The notes beneath the pieces are model-generated. The model was not told where the DNA came from, made no database searches, and saw only the letters and a program-made list of their open reading frames with translations. Position numbers and translations under genes: made by a program. 63,151 nt of DNA from Pseudonocardiales bacterium (GTDB lineage Bacteria; Actinomycetota; Actinomycetes; Mycobacteriales; Pseudonocardiaceae): assembly GCA_019243635.1 (NCBI GenBank), contig JAFAUB010000111.1:1-63151 (forward strand). Direction: 5' to 3'. Below, in pieces: positions 35,346 to 45,653 of the stretch. Every line of letters begins with the position of its first letter. The first letter of the stretch is position 1.

Positions 35346-35387
35346 TGCTGTCTTGTGATGGTGGAGAAGCGCCATCACAAGACAGCA
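35346..35387. terminator. 16-bp perfect hairpin between hpt and ftsH
   Basis: TGCTGTCTTGTGATGG (35346-35361) is exactly mirrored at 35372-35387 around a 10-base loop. It ends 43 bases before the ftsH ATG and 144 bases after the hpt stop. It may terminate the hpt run or act as a leader structure of ftsH. No T-tract follows. Confidence 0.55.
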
Positions 35388-35430
35388 CAGTCAGCTCAGG
35401 AGGGTCGAGGCCATCGAGGGCCGTAGCCGA

Positions 35431-37824
35431 ATGGACCGCAAGAAAATACTTCGCAACCCGCTGTTGTGGGTGGTGGCCGGGTTGCTGCTCTACTACGCCT
35501 TCGGCTTCCTGCTCGACGACACCCGGGGTTACAGCCAGGTCACCACCTCGCAGGCGTTGCAGCAGCTCAGCGCGCACAACGTCAAGCAGGCGACGATCGA
35601 GGACAAGGAGCAACGGCTGCGGCTCACGCTGGATCACCCGGTCCAGGGCCTGCAAGGCACCAAGGTGGTCACCCAGTACCCGGAGCGGAGCACCGACCAG
35701 ATCATCCAGTCACTGCGCGATGCGCAGGTTCCGGACGGCTGGGACACCAAGGTCACCCAGCAGTCCCTGCTCGTCCAGCTGCTGATCTACCTCCTGCCGC
35801 TGGGTGTGCTGCTCCTGCTGCTGCTGTGGATGATGAACAACGTCCAGGGCGGCGGCAACCGGGTGCTCAACTTCGGCAAGTCCAAGGCCAAACAGCTGAG
35901 CAAGGACATGCCCAAGACGACGTTCTCGGACGTGGCCGGCGCCGACGAGGCCGTCGAGGAGCTGGAGGAGATCAAGGACTTCCTCGCCAACCCGAGCCGG
36001 TACCAGGCGCTCGGCGCCAAGATTCCCAAGGGCGTGCTGCTCTACGGCCCCCCCGGCACCGGCAAGACGCTGTTGGCCCGCGCGGTGGCCGGCGAGGCCG
36101 GGGTGCCGTTCTACTCGATCTCCGGATCCGACTTCGTTGAGATGTTCGTCGGGGTCGGCGCCTCCCGGGTCCGCGACCTGTTCGAGCAGGCCAAGCAGAA
36201 CGCGCCGTGCATCATCTTCGTCGACGAGATCGACGCGGTGGGCCGGCAGCGCGGCGCTGGGCTCGGCGGCGGGCACGATGAACGCGAGCAGACCCTCAAC
36301 CAGCTTCTGGTCGAGATGGACGGCTTCGACGCCCGTGGCGGCATCATCCTCATCGCCGCGACCAACCGTCCGGACATCCTGGACCCGGCGTTGCTGCGCC
36401 CCGGCCGGTTCGATCGGCAGATCCCGGTCTCCGCGCCGGACATCCGCGGCCGCCGGGCCATCCTTGACGTGCACTCCAAGGGCAAGCCGTTGGGTACCGA
36501 CGTCGACCTCGACGGGCTGGCCAAGCGCACCGTCGGCTTCTCCGGAGCCGACCTGGCCAACGTCATCAACGAGTCCGCGCTGCTCACCGCCAGGGAAGGC
36601 GGCCGGCTCATCAACGGTGCCGCGCTGGAGGAGGCGGTCGACCGGGTGATCGGCGGCCCGCGCCGCAAGAACCGGATCATCTCCGAGCGGGAGAAGAAGA
36701 TCACCGCCTACCACGAGGGCGGCCACGCGCTGGCCGCCTGGGCGATGCCGGACATCGACCCGGTGTACAAGCTCACGATTCTGCCCCGCGGGCGCACCGG
36801 CGGACACGCGCTCGTGGTGCCCGAGGACGACAAGCAGATGATGACCCGGTCGGAGATGATCGCCCGGCTGGTGTTCGCGCTGGGCGGACGCTCGGCCGAA
36901 GAGCTGGTGTTCCACGAGCCGACCACCGGCGCGTCCTCGGATATCGAGCAGGCCACCAAGATCGCGCGAGCGATGGTCACCGAGTACGGCATGAGTGCGC
37001 GCCTCGGCGCGGTGAAATACGGCCACGAGCAGGGTGACCCGTTCCTCGGCCGCTCCGCGGGCCGGCAGCCGGACTACTCACTGGAGGTCGCGCACGAGAT
37101 CGACGAGGAGGTGCGGGCGCTCATCGAGGCGGCGCACACCGAGGCGTGGGACATCCTCAACACCTATCGAGACGTCCTTGACGATCTCGTCGTCGAGCTG
37201 CTGGAGCAGGAGACGCTGCATCGCAAGGATCTGCAGCGGGTGTTCAACCGGGTGGAGAAGCGACCGCGGATCACGGCGTTCAACGACTTCGGTGGGCGTA
37301 CCCCCTCAGACAAGCCGCCGATCAAGACGGCCGGCGAGCTGGCCAAGGAGCGAGGCGAACCGTGGCCCCCGATCCAGCAGGAACGCCGACCCTCGCCGGT
37401 GGGGGTGGCGCCGGGCGCCGATGACCTGCCGGGTGGCCCGCCACACGCCCCACCCGTCCATCCCGGTCCCAACGGCGCGGGCCCACGCCCGGGCTACCCG
37501 GCGGGCGCATCCAACGGCGGCGCTACTGGGCACCCGGCACCTGGGCATCCGGTGCCGGGTGTCCCGGCACCTGGACACCCGGTGCCGGACCCCACGCAGG
37601 GCGGGTTCCCGCCCTATTCCCAGCCCTATCCGCTGCCGCCGCGCGACTCGAGCGGCCCGCCCGGCGGCGGTAACGGGCCACCGGACTCCGGTCCTCCGAA
37701 CTATGGCGCACCGCCGGGGTGGCGCCCGGCTACCCAGCCGCCCGCTCCGTCCTGGCGGCCCGCGCCACCTGGCGGCCGCCCACCGAGGGAGGCTCCGACC
37801 GACGACCAGTCGCCTGCCGGCTGA
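35431..37824 (+). CDS. ftsH: ATP-dependent membrane zinc protease FtsH
   Basis: A 797-residue quality-control protease. Two membrane helices ([18 protein letters not shown] and [20 protein letters not shown]) flank a periplasmic domain. The AAA domain has Walker A GPPGTGKT (about 205-212), Walker [11 protein letters not shown] and an arginine finger region RPGRFDRQ. The protease has the zinc motif H428-E-G-G-H. The last roughly 170 residues are a Pro/Gly-rich tail with repeated GHPxPG units, longer than in most relatives. ATG at 35431 has only a weak GAGGG site 14-18 bases upstream. Confidence 0.96.
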   Translation: MDRKKILRNPLLWVVAGLLLYYAFGFLLDDTRGYSQVTTSQALQQLSAHNVKQATIEDKEQRLRLTLDHPVQGLQGTKVVTQYPERSTDQIIQSLRDAQVPDGWDTKVTQQSLLVQLLIYLLPLGVLLLLLLWMMNNVQGGGNRVLNFGKSKAKQLSKDMPKTTFSDVAGADEAVEELEEIKDFLANPSRYQALGAKIPKGVLLYGPPGTGKTLLARAVAGEAGVPFYSISGSDFVEMFVGVGASRVRDLFEQAKQNAPCIIFVDEIDAVGRQRGAGLGGGHDEREQTLNQLLVEMDGFDARGGIILIAATNRPDILDPALLRPGRFDRQIPVSAPDIRGRRAILDVHSKGKPLGTDVDLDGLAKRTVGFSGADLANVINESALLTAREGGRLINGAALEEAVDRVIGGPRRKNRIISEREKKITAYHEGGHALAAWAMPDIDPVYKLTILPRGRTGGHALVVPEDDKQMMTRSEMIARLVFALGGRSAEELVFHEPTTGASSDIEQATKIARAMVTEYGMSARLGAVKYGHEQGDPFLGRSAGRQPDYSLEVAHEIDEEVRALIEAAHTEAWDILNTYRDVLDDLVVELLEQETLHRKDLQRVFNRVEKRPRITAFNDFGGRTPSDKPPIKTAGELAKERGEPWPPIQQERRPSPVGVAPGADDLPGGPPHAPPVHPGPNGAGPRPGYPAGASNGGATGHPAPGHPVPGVPAPGHPVPDPTQGGFPPYSQPYPLPPRDSSGPPGGGNGPPDSGPPNYGAPPGWRPATQPPAPSWRPAPPGGRPPREAPTDDQSPAG

Positions 37825-37837
37825 GCCGGGGTTCGGC

Positions 37838-38416
37838 GTGGGCTCGCACCGAGTCTTCGACCACGCCCGAGCCGAGGCAGCGGTGCGTGAACTACTGATC
37901 GCTTGTGGGGAGGACCCAGACCGGGAGGGGCTGCGCGAGACCCCGGCCCGGGTCGCGCGGGCCTACCGGGAGATGTTCGCCGGCCTGTTCCTGGACCCCG
38001 ACCTGGTGCTGGAGCGGACCTTCGACGAGGGGCACGACGAGCTGGTGCTGGTCAAGGACATCCCGATGTACAGCCAGTGCGAGCACCACCTGGTGCCGTT
38101 CCACGGCATGGCGCACGTCGGGTACATCCCGAACGCGGCGGGCCGGGTCACCGGGCTGTCCAAGCTGGTCCGGCTGGTCGACCTTTACGCCAGGCGCCCG
38201 CAGGTGCAGGAGCGGCTCACCTCGCAGGTCGCCGACGCGCTGGTGCGCCGGCTGCAACCGAGGGGGGTGATCGTGGTGATCGAGGCCGAGCACCTGTGCA
38301 TGGCGATGCGCGGCGTCCGCAAGCCCGGATCGACCACCACCACCTCGGCGGTCCGGGGGCTGTTCAAGACCAGCGCCTCCTCCCGCAGCGAGGTACTGCA
38401 CCTGATGCGGAGGTGA
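37838..38416 (+). CDS. folE: GTP cyclohydrolase I
   Basis: A 192-residue enzyme for the first step of tetrahydrofolate synthesis, GTP to dihydroneopterin triphosphate. Zinc ligands lie in [12 protein letters not shown] and [15 protein letters not shown], and QPRGV and [10 protein letters not shown] are family blocks. GTG at 37838 lies 14 bases after ftsH. It is the first of four consecutive folate genes. Confidence 0.95.
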   Translation: MGSHRVFDHARAEAAVRELLIACGEDPDREGLRETPARVARAYREMFAGLFLDPDLVLERTFDEGHDELVLVKDIPMYSQCEHHLVPFHGMAHVGYIPNAAGRVTGLSKLVRLVDLYARRPQVQERLTSQVADALVRRLQPRGVIVVIEAEHLCMAMRGVRKPGSTTTTSAVRGLFKTSASSRSEVLHLMRR

Positions 38417-38418
38417 TT

Positions 38419-39288
38419 GTGCATCCGGCGCTTCCCGATCCCGGCCGCTGCGTGGTGATCGGCATCCTCAACGTCACCCCCGACTCGTTCAGCGACGGTG
38501 GGCGGTACCTGGACCGCGACGATGCGGTGGCGCATGGCCTGGCGTTGCGTGCCCAGGGGGCTGACCTGATCGACGTCGGGGGCGAGTCCACCCGGCCGAG
38601 GGCGCACCGCGTCGATGCGCGCACCGAGACCGCCCGGGTGGTACCGATCCTGCGCGAGCTGGCTGAGCACGGTGTGCCATGCAGCGTGGACACCACCCGC
38701 GCGGTGGTCGCCGAGGCGGCCCTGGCGGCCGGCGCGGTCATGGTCAATGACGTCTCGGGCGGTCTGGCCGATCCCGCGATGGCGCCGACGATGGCCCGCT
38801 GCCGGGTGCCCTGGGTCCTCTCGCACTGGCGCGGGCACAGCGCGGGAATGGACGAGCTGGCCGGCTACCGGTGCGTGGTCACCGAGGTGCGCGCCGAGCT
38901 GGTGGCCCGGGTGGACGCCGCGATACTCGCCGGAGTGGACGCCGACGCGCTGGTGCTGGATCCCGGGCTCGGCTTCGCGAAGACGGCGGCGCACAACTGG
39001 GCGCTGCTGGGCCACCTCGACGCGCTGATCGAGCTGGGGTTCCCGGTACTCGTCGGGGCGTCCCGCAAACGGTTCCTGGGGGCCCTGCTGGCGGACGCCC
39101 AGGGCATCAGCCGTGACCGCGACAGCCGGGACACCGCCTCCGCCGCAGTGTCCGCGCTGGCCGCGGCCGCCGGCGTCTGGGGAGTCCGGGTGCATGACGC
39201 CGCAGCCTCGCGGGACGCCGTCGCCGTCGCCGCAGCCTGGCTGCTCGGCGCCCGCACCGCCGGTCACCCGGTTGAAGGCCCGCGGTGA
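38419..39288 (+). CDS. folP: dihydropteroate synthase
   Basis: A 289-residue TIM-barrel enzyme condensing pterin pyrophosphate with p-aminobenzoate, the sulfonamide target. Signature blocks [42 protein letters not shown] and [11 protein letters not shown] are intact. GTG at 38419 sits five bases after GGAGG; another GTG at 38413 overlaps the folE stop. No resistance-type insertion is evident in the pABA loop. Confidence 0.95.
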   Translation: MHPALPDPGRCVVIGILNVTPDSFSDGGRYLDRDDAVAHGLALRAQGADLIDVGGESTRPRAHRVDARTETARVVPILRELAEHGVPCSVDTTRAVVAEAALAAGAVMVNDVSGGLADPAMAPTMARCRVPWVLSHWRGHSAGMDELAGYRCVVTEVRAELVARVDAAILAGVDADALVLDPGLGFAKTAAHNWALLGHLDALIELGFPVLVGASRKRFLGALLADAQGISRDRDSRDTASAAVSALAAAAGVWGVRVHDAAASRDAVAVAAAWLLGARTAGHPVEGPR

Positions 39289-39677
39289 GCCCGAGAACCG
39301 GTCCCGACCGGATCACCCTCACCGGGTTGCGGGTGCATGGCCGGCACGGGGTGCACGAGCACGAGCGAGCGCACGGCCAGGAGTTCGTCGTCGACGCGAC
39401 GGTCTGGCTGGACCTCGGTCCCGCCGCAGCCACTGACCAGCTGTCCGCGACGCTGGACTATGGCGCGCTGGTCCGCCGCAGCGCCCAGATCGTCGGTGGG
39501 CAGCCCTGCAACCTGATCGAGACGGTGGCGGCGCGGATCGCCGGCGACGTGCTGGCCGACCAGCGGGTACAGGCCGTCGAGGTGACGGTGCACAAACCCG
39601 CCGCTCCGCTGCCCCTGCCCTTCACCGACGTAGCCGTCACAATCCGGCGCACCCGGGACTGGGACGGCGTGGGATGA
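39285..39677 (+). CDS. folB: dihydroneopterin aldolase
   Basis: A 130-residue enzyme that splits dihydroneopterin to hydroxymethyl-dihydropterin and glycolaldehyde. Family blocks are [20 protein letters not shown], the catalytic lysine in [10 protein letters not shown] and [10 protein letters not shown]. The start overlaps the folP stop by four bases, so the genes are coupled. Confidence 0.94.
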   Translation: MSPRTGPDRITLTGLRVHGRHGVHEHERAHGQEFVVDATVWLDLGPAAATDQLSATLDYGALVRRSAQIVGGQPCNLIETVAARIAGDVLADQRVQAVEVTVHKPAAPLPLPFTDVAVTIRRTRDWDGVG

Positions 39678-40183
39678 GTGCGGCGGTGCTGTCGATCGGG
39701 TCGAACGTGGGGGACCGGCTGGCGTACCTGCGCGGGTGCGTCGAGCTGTTGGGGGATGCCGTGCTTGCGGCCTCACCGGTGTACTCGACGGCTCCGTGGG
39801 GGGGCGCGACGCGGGATGACTTCCTCAACGCTGTCCTCCTGGTCGAGGACCGGGACGCCGACGCGTGGGAGTGGCTACGCCGGGGGCAGTGTTGTGAGGC
39901 CGCCGCGCGGCGCGCTCGCGGGCTCCGGTGGGGGCCGCGCACCCTGGACGTCGATGTGATCGATGTGATCGACGAGGAGAGGATCCGCCAGGACGACCCC
40001 CGCCTGACCCTGCCGCATCCCCGGGCCCACCAGCGTGCCTTCGTGCTGGTGCCCTGGCTGGACATCGCGCCGCACGCGGTGCTTGCCGGCCGTGGCACGG
40101 TGGCCGAGCTGCTCGCCGCGTTGCCGGCCGCCGAGAGGCGAAGTGTGCACCGCCGCGACGACCTCAGGCTGAGGTCCCTGTGA
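39674..40183 (+). CDS. folK: 6-hydroxymethyl-7,8-dihydropterin pyrophosphokinase
   Basis: A 169-residue enzyme that transfers pyrophosphate from ATP to the pterin. Blocks [38 protein letters not shown] (metal-binding aspartates) and [16 protein letters not shown] are present. It overlaps folB by four bases. The segment between the pterin loop and GPRTLD is unusually Arg-rich. Confidence 0.94.
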   Translation: MSAAVLSIGSNVGDRLAYLRGCVELLGDAVLAASPVYSTAPWGGATRDDFLNAVLLVEDRDADAWEWLRRGQCCEAAARRARGLRWGPRTLDVDVIDVIDEERIRQDDPRLTLPHPRAHQRAFVLVPWLDIAPHAVLAGRGTVAELLAALPAAERRSVHRRDDLRLRSL

Positions 40184-40644
40184 CCTTCACCCGGGCGCGT
40201 GACCTGCTCGCCGCCGCCGTCGTCGCGGGGGTGCTGGCGAACCTGCTGCTGGCGCTGTCATACGGCGAGCTGCCCGCGTTGCCGCAGCCGGCCGGCACCA
40301 CGTTACTCGCATTCGCGATCGTCGAGGTGGTGCTGGGCAATACGCTGCGGGCGCGGATCCTGCGGCGACCGGGGACCCGGCCGCTGCAGGCGCTCACCGG
40401 AGCGAAGGCCGTCGTGCTGGCCAAGGCGTCCTCGCTGGCCGGCGCCATCACGGGGGGAGCCTGGCTGGGGGTGCTCAGCTACGTGCTGCCGCTGCGGTCC
40501 CAGCTGCTCGCCGCCTCCTCGGACACCATCGCCGCCTCGGTCGGGGCGGTCTGCTCGGGGGCGCTGGTGGCGGCAGCGCTGTGGCTGGAGCACTGCTGCC
40601 GAACCCCGGACGGCCCCGACGACCCGGAACCGGACGACGGTTGA
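40180..40644 (+). CDS. DUF3180 four-helix membrane protein
   Basis: A 154-residue protein with four membrane segments (AAAVVAGVLANLLLALSYGE, TTLLAFAIVEVVLGNTLRAR, AVVLAKASSLAGAITGGAWL, AASVGAVCSGALVAAALWLE). GTG at 40180 overlaps folK by four bases. This family follows folK in most actinobacteria, but its function is unknown. The C terminus is acidic. Confidence 0.88.
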   Translation: MTFTRARDLLAAAVVAGVLANLLLALSYGELPALPQPAGTTLLAFAIVEVVLGNTLRARILRRPGTRPLQALTGAKAVVLAKASSLAGAITGGAWLGVLSYVLPLRSQLLAASSDTIAASVGAVCSGALVAAALWLEHCCRTPDGPDDPEPDDG

Positions 40645-40733
40645 CCCGCCCGCACCTTCAGCGTCATCACCCGATGGCCGCCCGTCACAGGCGAGAGGCC
40701 TACACCACGGCGCGAGCCGGTACGGTGTGCGCC

Positions 40734-41654
40734 ATGTCCGGGTCCGACGAGCATCCGTTGCCGCGCGGGAGCCGCCGGATCATGATGGTGAGCACCGCCG
40801 TCATGGCTGCGGCGGCTGCGGCCGTGCTCGCCCTGGGAACCCACGATGCCCGCCTGCTGAGGCTGGGCCTCGTCGCGGCACTGTGGGCGGCGCTGCTCGG
40901 AGCCTTCGACACGGCGCGGGCCCGGCGCGAGATCAGCTCGGGGGCCGAGCACGTCGATCAGTTGCGGACGGCTTACCAGCGCGAGCTCGAGCGTGAGGTG
41001 GCCGCCCGACGGGAATACACGCTGACCGCAGAGCGCGAGCGTCGCGAGCAGGCCGAGCTGTCGCAGCGGCGCGAGATCGTGGAGCTGCATAACGAGCTCG
41101 CGGCCATGCGGGCGAGCCTGGAGCGGCTGCTGGACGGGGACTCGCTGCTGGAGCGGGTCACGCTGCGAGCCGAGGCCACCCGCCTGCTCCCGCTGCCCGC
41201 CAACCCCCGGACGTTCGACGACAGTCGCGCCCGGGCCGCAGCGGCGACGACAGCGGTGGCGGCCCCGTCGACACGGAGCCCCATCAGCCCCGAGCTCCGC
41301 TTCGGCCCCAGCTCTCCACCGGCTTCGACCTGGGGATCAGCCCCATCCTCGGCGGGCAGAGGAGTCTCCCCCGGGGAGATCTCCCACGGGCAGGGCAGGC
41401 ACGGTGTGCCGAGCCGGGGATGGTCAGGGTCGGACGCCGACGCCACCAGCTCCTACAATGGGTCCCCCCGCAACGGTTCCCCCACCAACGGGTTCTCTTA
41501 CAACGGCGGTGGCGCCCGGCAAGCACCCCGACAGTCGTCATCGGCGCCGCTCTCGGTCCAGGCGCAACGGACTGTGAGCGACCTGCTGGCCGCCCATGGA
41601 GCAGCTTCGGTCCCCCGGCGCAGGCACAGCCAAGAGGACCTGCCACCCGCTTAG
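40734..41654 (+). CDS. DUF6779-type membrane protein with coiled coil
   Basis: A 306-residue protein. Two membrane helices (MMVSTAVMAAAAAAVLALGT and LGLVAALWAALLGAFDTARA) are followed by a coiled coil (ERERREQAELSQRREIVELH) to about residue 140, then a disordered Pro/Ser/Gly tail with NGSP repeats. I chose ATG at 40734 because the frame upstream is Arg-rich and lacks a ribosome site. Its position after DUF3180 is conserved in mycobacteria. Unknown role, perhaps envelope-associated. Confidence 0.75.
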   Translation: MSGSDEHPLPRGSRRIMMVSTAVMAAAAAAVLALGTHDARLLRLGLVAALWAALLGAFDTARARREISSGAEHVDQLRTAYQRELEREVAARREYTLTAERERREQAELSQRREIVELHNELAAMRASLERLLDGDSLLERVTLRAEATRLLPLPANPRTFDDSRARAAAATTAVAAPSTRSPISPELRFGPSSPPASTWGSAPSSAGRGVSPGEISHGQGRHGVPSRGWSGSDADATSSYNGSPRNGSPTNGFSYNGGGARQAPRQSSSAPLSVQAQRTVSDLLAAHGAASVPRRRHSQEDLPPA

Positions 41655-41968
41655 CGGACCCTCAGGCACCCAATCTGCACCAGCCCAGCCGAGTGAAGCT
41701 CGCGCCACGTCCGGTTCACCCCACCACACGAGGGTGCCCGTCCAGCCGCGGGAGCCCTGAGCGGCCCGACTCACGATGCTTCCGCAGCACGTGCCCAAGC
41801 ATCCAGAGACCCGCACGGTCAGGTCATAAGGCGTACAAGCCTCCATGAGACCGTGCGGAGCGCGGTGAAGATGGTCACCCGAGGCGGCGTGACGGGCTCC
41901 AGCGGGGTTAGGGTGCGGAGGTCCGGTACCCGCGGCCAGCGCGGGACTGGAACATCTGGAGGGCGACG
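41655..41968. other. gene-free gap
   Basis: No gene seen. A 10-bp inverted repeat, CCGCACGGTC (41811-41820) with GACCGTGCGG (41849-41858), spans 28 bases and could be a weak terminator of the fol run. GGAGGG at 41956-41961 is the ribosome site of the next gene. Confidence 0.4.
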
Positions 41969-42886
41969 ATGCCACGGTCGGGTCCATCCGCGTCCAGCGG
42001 CGTGGCCGACCGTCCGGCGCGGCTGGCCGTGGGCGTGGTCTCCGCCGGCCGGGTCGGATCGGTGCTCGGTGCCGCTCTGTCCGGCGCTGGGCACGTGGTG
42101 GTCGGAGTCAGCGCGGTATCCCGCTCGTCCCTGCGCCGGGCCGAGGAGCTGCTGCCCGGTACACCGGTGCTGCCGCCCGACGACGTGGTGCGGCGATCGG
42201 ATCTGGTGCTGCTGGCCGTGCCCGATGACGTGCTGCCCGACCTGGTGTCCGGGCTCGCCGTGACCGGGGCGTTCCGGACCGGTCAGATCGCCGTGCACAC
42301 CAATGGCGCTCGGGGGGTGGACGTCCTGGCGCCGGCGATCGCCGCCGGCGTGCTCCCACTCGCGTTGCATCCCGCAATGACGTTCACCGGGCGCGCGGAG
42401 GACCTCGCGCGGCTAGCGGCGGCCTGTGTCGGCGTCACCGTCGCCGACGGGACCGGCTGGAGCGTCGGGGAGGCGCTGGTGCTGGAGATGGGCGCCGAGC
42501 CGGTGCGTGTCCCGTCGCGGGCCAGGCCGCTGTACCACGCGGCGCTGGCGCACGGGGCCAACCATCTGGCCACTCTGGTGCGCGACGCGGTGGATGCACT
42601 GGAGCGTGCCGGCGTGGTGCCCGCCGAACGGCTGCTGGGCCCGCTGCTGGAGGCGGCCCTGGACAACACGTTACGTCACGGCGACCGCGCCTTGACCGGG
42701 CCGGTGACCCGCGGCGACATCGACACGCTCCGGCTGCACCTGCAAGCGCTCGCCCAGGCCGCCCCGGAGCTGGTCGCTCCCTACCGCGCGCAGGCGGCCA
42801 GGACCGCCGACCGGGCCGAGGCGGCCGGGCTGCTGGCGCCGGCCACCGCCACCCGGGTCCGCGAGACCCTGCGGGAACAACGGTGA
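41969..42886 (+). CDS. Rossmann-like/DUF2520 NAD(P)-binding protein
   Basis: A 305-residue protein. The dinucleotide fold starts VGVVSAGRVGSVLGAALSGA, followed by VLLAVPDDVLPDLV and HTNGARGVDVLAP. The C-terminal DUF2520 helical domain includes ARPLYHAALAHGANHLATLV. It resembles F420/NADP oxidoreductases and 6-phosphogluconate dehydrogenase-fold proteins. ATG at 41969 follows GGAGGG. It overlaps panC by four bases, so a role linked to pantothenate (perhaps ketopantoate reduction) is plausible but unproven. Confidence 0.85.
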   Translation: MPRSGPSASSGVADRPARLAVGVVSAGRVGSVLGAALSGAGHVVVGVSAVSRSSLRRAEELLPGTPVLPPDDVVRRSDLVLLAVPDDVLPDLVSGLAVTGAFRTGQIAVHTNGARGVDVLAPAIAAGVLPLALHPAMTFTGRAEDLARLAAACVGVTVADGTGWSVGEALVLEMGAEPVRVPSRARPLYHAALAHGANHLATLVRDAVDALERAGVVPAERLLGPLLEAALDNTLRHGDRALTGPVTRGDIDTLRLHLQALAQAAPELVAPYRAQAARTADRAEAAGLLAPATATRVRETLREQR

Positions 42887-43785
42887 CCGGCTTGCGCTGC
42901 GGTGGGCTGACCGTCCACCACGATCCCGCTGCGCTGTCCGCCGTGACGCGCACGCTGCGCCGGGCCGGGCGCCCGGTGACGCTGGTCCCCACGATGGGAG
43001 CGCTGCATGCCGGCCACCGTGCGCTGATCCGGGCGGCCCAGGCCACCCCGGGCGCGAGCACCGTGGTGTCGATCTTCCTCAACCCCATGCAGTTCGACTC
43101 GCGTCACGACCTGGACCACTATCCCCGGCGGTCGGACGCCGATCTCGCCATGTGCCGGGAGGAGGGCGTGGAGCTGGTGTTCGTGCCCGGCGTCGAGGTG
43201 ATGTGGCCGCCCGGTTCCGACACCACCGTGGCGCCGGGAGCGCTGGGGTCCGAGCTGGAGGGCGCCATCCGGCCAGGTCATTTCGTGGCGGTGCTCACGG
43301 TGGTGGCCAAGCTGTTCGGGATCGTCGGTCCGGATCGGGCGTTCTTCGGTGAGAAGGACTACCAGCAGCTGGTGCTCGTCCAGCGGATGGTGGCCGACCT
43401 GCGGATGGATGTGCAGGTGGTCGGGGTGCCCACGGTGCGAGAAGCTGACGGGCTGGCACTGTCGTCCCGCAACGTCCACCTGGACGGCGATGCCCGCGGC
43501 GCCGCCGCCGCATTGTCCGCGGCCCTGAGCGCCGGAGCCCGGGCCGGCGTGCATGGGCCTGACGCGGTGCTCGCGGCGGCCGGCGACGTGTTGGCCGCCC
43601 AACCCGCCGTCGCGCTGGACTACCTGGCACTGCGCGACCCACAGCTGCGCCCCGCGCCTCGGCGGGGACCGGCTCGGCTGTTGCTGGCTGCCACCGTCGG
43701 GACCACGCGGTTGATCGACAATGTCGACCTGCGGCTAGGTATCGCTGACGCTGTCCCCGACCTGACCAGGCGAGGAGGCCTGTGA
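42883..43785 (+). CDS. panC: pantothenate synthetase
   Basis: A 300-residue ATP-dependent ligase joining pantoate and beta-alanine. It has the nucleotidyl-transferase blocks [14 protein letters not shown] (His42 and His45), [52 protein letters not shown] and GLALSSRN (KMSKS-like). Coupled by overlaps to the DUF2520 gene and panD. Confidence 0.95.
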   Translation: MTGLRCGGLTVHHDPAALSAVTRTLRRAGRPVTLVPTMGALHAGHRALIRAAQATPGASTVVSIFLNPMQFDSRHDLDHYPRRSDADLAMCREEGVELVFVPGVEVMWPPGSDTTVAPGALGSELEGAIRPGHFVAVLTVVAKLFGIVGPDRAFFGEKDYQQLVLVQRMVADLRMDVQVVGVPTVREADGLALSSRNVHLDGDARGAAAALSAALSAGARAGVHGPDAVLAAAGDVLAAQPAVALDYLALRDPQLRPAPRRGPARLLLAATVGTTRLIDNVDLRLGIADAVPDLTRRGGL

Positions 43786-44216
43786 TGTTCCGGACGATGC
43801 TGAAGTCCAAGATCCACCGGGCCACTGTCACCCGGTCGGATCTGCATTACGTAGGATCGGTGACTCTGGACGAAGACCTCATGGACGCCGCCGATCTGCT
43901 CGCCGGCGAGCGGGTGGCGATCGTGGACATCACCAACGGGGCACGTCTGGAGACCTATGTCATCCCCGGTGCGCGGTCCAGCGGCACGGTCGGGATCAAC
44001 GGCGCCGCCGCGCATCTGGTGGCACCTGGCGACCTGGTGATCCTCCTCGCCTACGGCTCGATGGACGAGACCGAGTCCCGGCGCTACCGGCCCCGGGTAG
44101 TGTTCGTCGACGCGGACAACCGGATCGTGCACCGGGGCAGCGACCCGGCACTCCCCCGGCAGGCGAGCTGCCCGCAGGCTGAGCCGGCAGCCAGCGCTCC
44201 GCCGGGCGGAGCGTGA
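43785..44216 (+). CDS. panD: aspartate 1-decarboxylase (pyruvoyl-dependent)
   Basis: A 143-residue proenzyme making beta-alanine from aspartate. Self-cleavage is at Gly24-Ser25 in [11 protein letters not shown], which matches the usual numbering only if the ATG at 43785 is the start; AGGAGG lies six bases upstream. Tyr58-type residues ([19 protein letters not shown] and [12 protein letters not shown]) are present. The start overlaps the panC stop as TGATG. The C-terminal 20 residues are disordered. Confidence 0.95.
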   Translation: MFRTMLKSKIHRATVTRSDLHYVGSVTLDEDLMDAADLLAGERVAIVDITNGARLETYVIPGARSSGTVGINGAAAHLVAPGDLVILLAYGSMDETESRRYRPRVVFVDADNRIVHRGSDPALPRQASCPQAEPAASAPPGGA

Positions 44217-44248
44217 CCCCTGAGAGGCGAGCTGGGAGGGGCTGGCGG

Positions 44249-45082
44249 GTGCTGCTCACCGTAGACATCGGCAACACCAACATCGTCCTCGGGCTGTTCG
44301 GTGGCGATCGAGGGGGCAATCGGGGAAGTGATCGAGGGGGCGATCGGGCGGGCACCCGCGAGAATGCCACTCTGCTGCACGACTGGCGGATGCGCACCGA
44401 CGCCAGGATGACTGCCGACGAAATGGCGCTGACCGTCCGAGGGCTGCTCGGCGAGTACGCCGACAAGATCACGGGTATCGCCGCGCTGTCCACGGTGCCC
44501 GCGTTGCTGCCTGAGCTGAGAGTGATGGTGAACCGGTACTGGCCGCAGCTGCCGCGGGTGATCGTCGAGCCCGGGGTGCGCACCGGAGTGCCGTTGCTCT
44601 ACGACAACCCACGTGAGCTGGGCGCCGATCGGATCGTCAACACGCTGGCCGCCTATACCCTTTACGGTGGCCCGGCGATCGTGGTGGACTTCGGTACCTC
44701 CACCAACTTCGACGTGGTCAGCGCGCGGGGGGAGTTCCTCGGCGGAGCGCTGGCGCCGGGCATCGAGATCTCCGTGGATGCGCTCGCCGCCCGGGCGGCC
44801 CAGCTGGTGAAAGTGCAGCTCCTCCGACCTCGGTCGGTAATCGGCAAGAGCACCGTGGAAGCCTTGCAGTCCGGGTTGCTGTTCGGCTTCGCCGGACAGG
44901 TGGACGGGCTGGTGCAGCGGATCGCCGCGGAGCTGGCCCCAGGAGCCGAGGATGATGTGGTCGTGGTCGCCACCGGTGGGCTGGCGCCGCTGCTGATCGC
45001 CGAGTCGCGGACCATCACGCACCACGCGCCCCACCTCACCCTGCGGGGACTGCGGATGGTCTTCGAACGCAATGTCGGCTGA
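44249..45082 (+). CDS. coaX: type III pantothenate kinase
   Basis: A 277-residue ASKHA-fold kinase for the first step of CoA synthesis. LLTVDIGNTNIVLGLF (phosphate loop), ELGADRIVNTLAAY, VVDFGTSTNFDVV and GGALAPGIEISVDAL are intact. GTG at 44249 follows GGGAGGGG and gives the normal N terminus; a GTG at 44213 overlapping panD is also open. An Arg/Gly/Asp insert (GDRGGNRGSDRGGDR) follows the phosphate loop at residues 18-35, encoded by short tandem repeats. Confidence 0.93.
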   Translation: MLLTVDIGNTNIVLGLFGGDRGGNRGSDRGGDRAGTRENATLLHDWRMRTDARMTADEMALTVRGLLGEYADKITGIAALSTVPALLPELRVMVNRYWPQLPRVIVEPGVRTGVPLLYDNPRELGADRIVNTLAAYTLYGGPAIVVDFGTSTNFDVVSARGEFLGGALAPGIEISVDALAARAAQLVKVQLLRPRSVIGKSTVEALQSGLLFGFAGQVDGLVQRIAAELAPGAEDDVVVVATGGLAPLLIAESRTITHHAPHLTLRGLRMVFERNVG

Positions 45083-45112
45083 CCGGGCGGCCCGTTCCCA
45101 CCGCGCACCCAC

Positions 45113-45545
45113 GAACTGACCGAGGAAACACGGGCCCGCCGGCGTTATCTCGGCGGCATCGAGCGGGTCTTCGAACTCAGCCGAGTGTTCGGCAACGAGG
45201 GCGCAGACCCATCCACTCGCCGGAGTTCCCATGCTCGAGTGTGCGCCAAGCGTACGAAATGGGATCTCCGCATCCGGTCCGCTGAGTCGGCCGCGGCCTA
45301 CTCGGAGCTGCTCGCCCCCGTCGTGCGGCGGGAGCGTTTCGAGGCCCAGGCCGCGCTCATGGCGGCCGGCGACGGCGAGGCGATGCCCCTCGACGAGGAC
45401 TTGCTGACCGCGACCGAGTACGGAATGCCACCAAGTGGCGACATGGGAATGGGATCGACCCGCTGCTCATGGCGCTCACGGGCTCAGGTATCCGCGAGAC
45501 CATCGGCGTTCCCGCTGGTACGACCACAATGAGCGGACTGGACGG
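45113..45545 (+). pseudogene. lysS: lysyl-tRNA synthetase remnant
   Basis: Class II LysRS pieces are readable in different frames: LTEETRARRRYL, GGIERVFELSRVFGNEGADP (motif 2), ERFEAQAALMAAGDGEAMPL, then LLTATEYGMPPSGDMGMG and, one frame over, LLMALTGSGIRETI (motif 3). About two thirds of the gene is missing, including the N-terminal anticodon domain, and there are at least two frameshifts. In mycobacteria lysS occupies this exact place between coaX and lsr2. A functional LysRS must be encoded elsewhere. Confidence 0.8.
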
Positions 45546-45653
45546 CGGGTCGATTTCGCAATCCTCCCGCAAATAGGCTAACCTGCTCGTTGTCGTTGTG
45601 GAGTCGTCGTGCGATGGCTCCGTCCACCACGTCCCTGAGGGAGGACGACGCGC

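Noticed and set aside
35710..37026. A 438-codon minus-strand frame
   Set aside because: It is antisense to ftsH; no domain pattern is visible and it is rich in Val/Gly/Asp from reversed codons.
45185..45532. A stand-alone 115-residue gene
   Set aside because: Its sequence is out-of-phase LysRS debris; the flanking pieces continue the same family in other frames.
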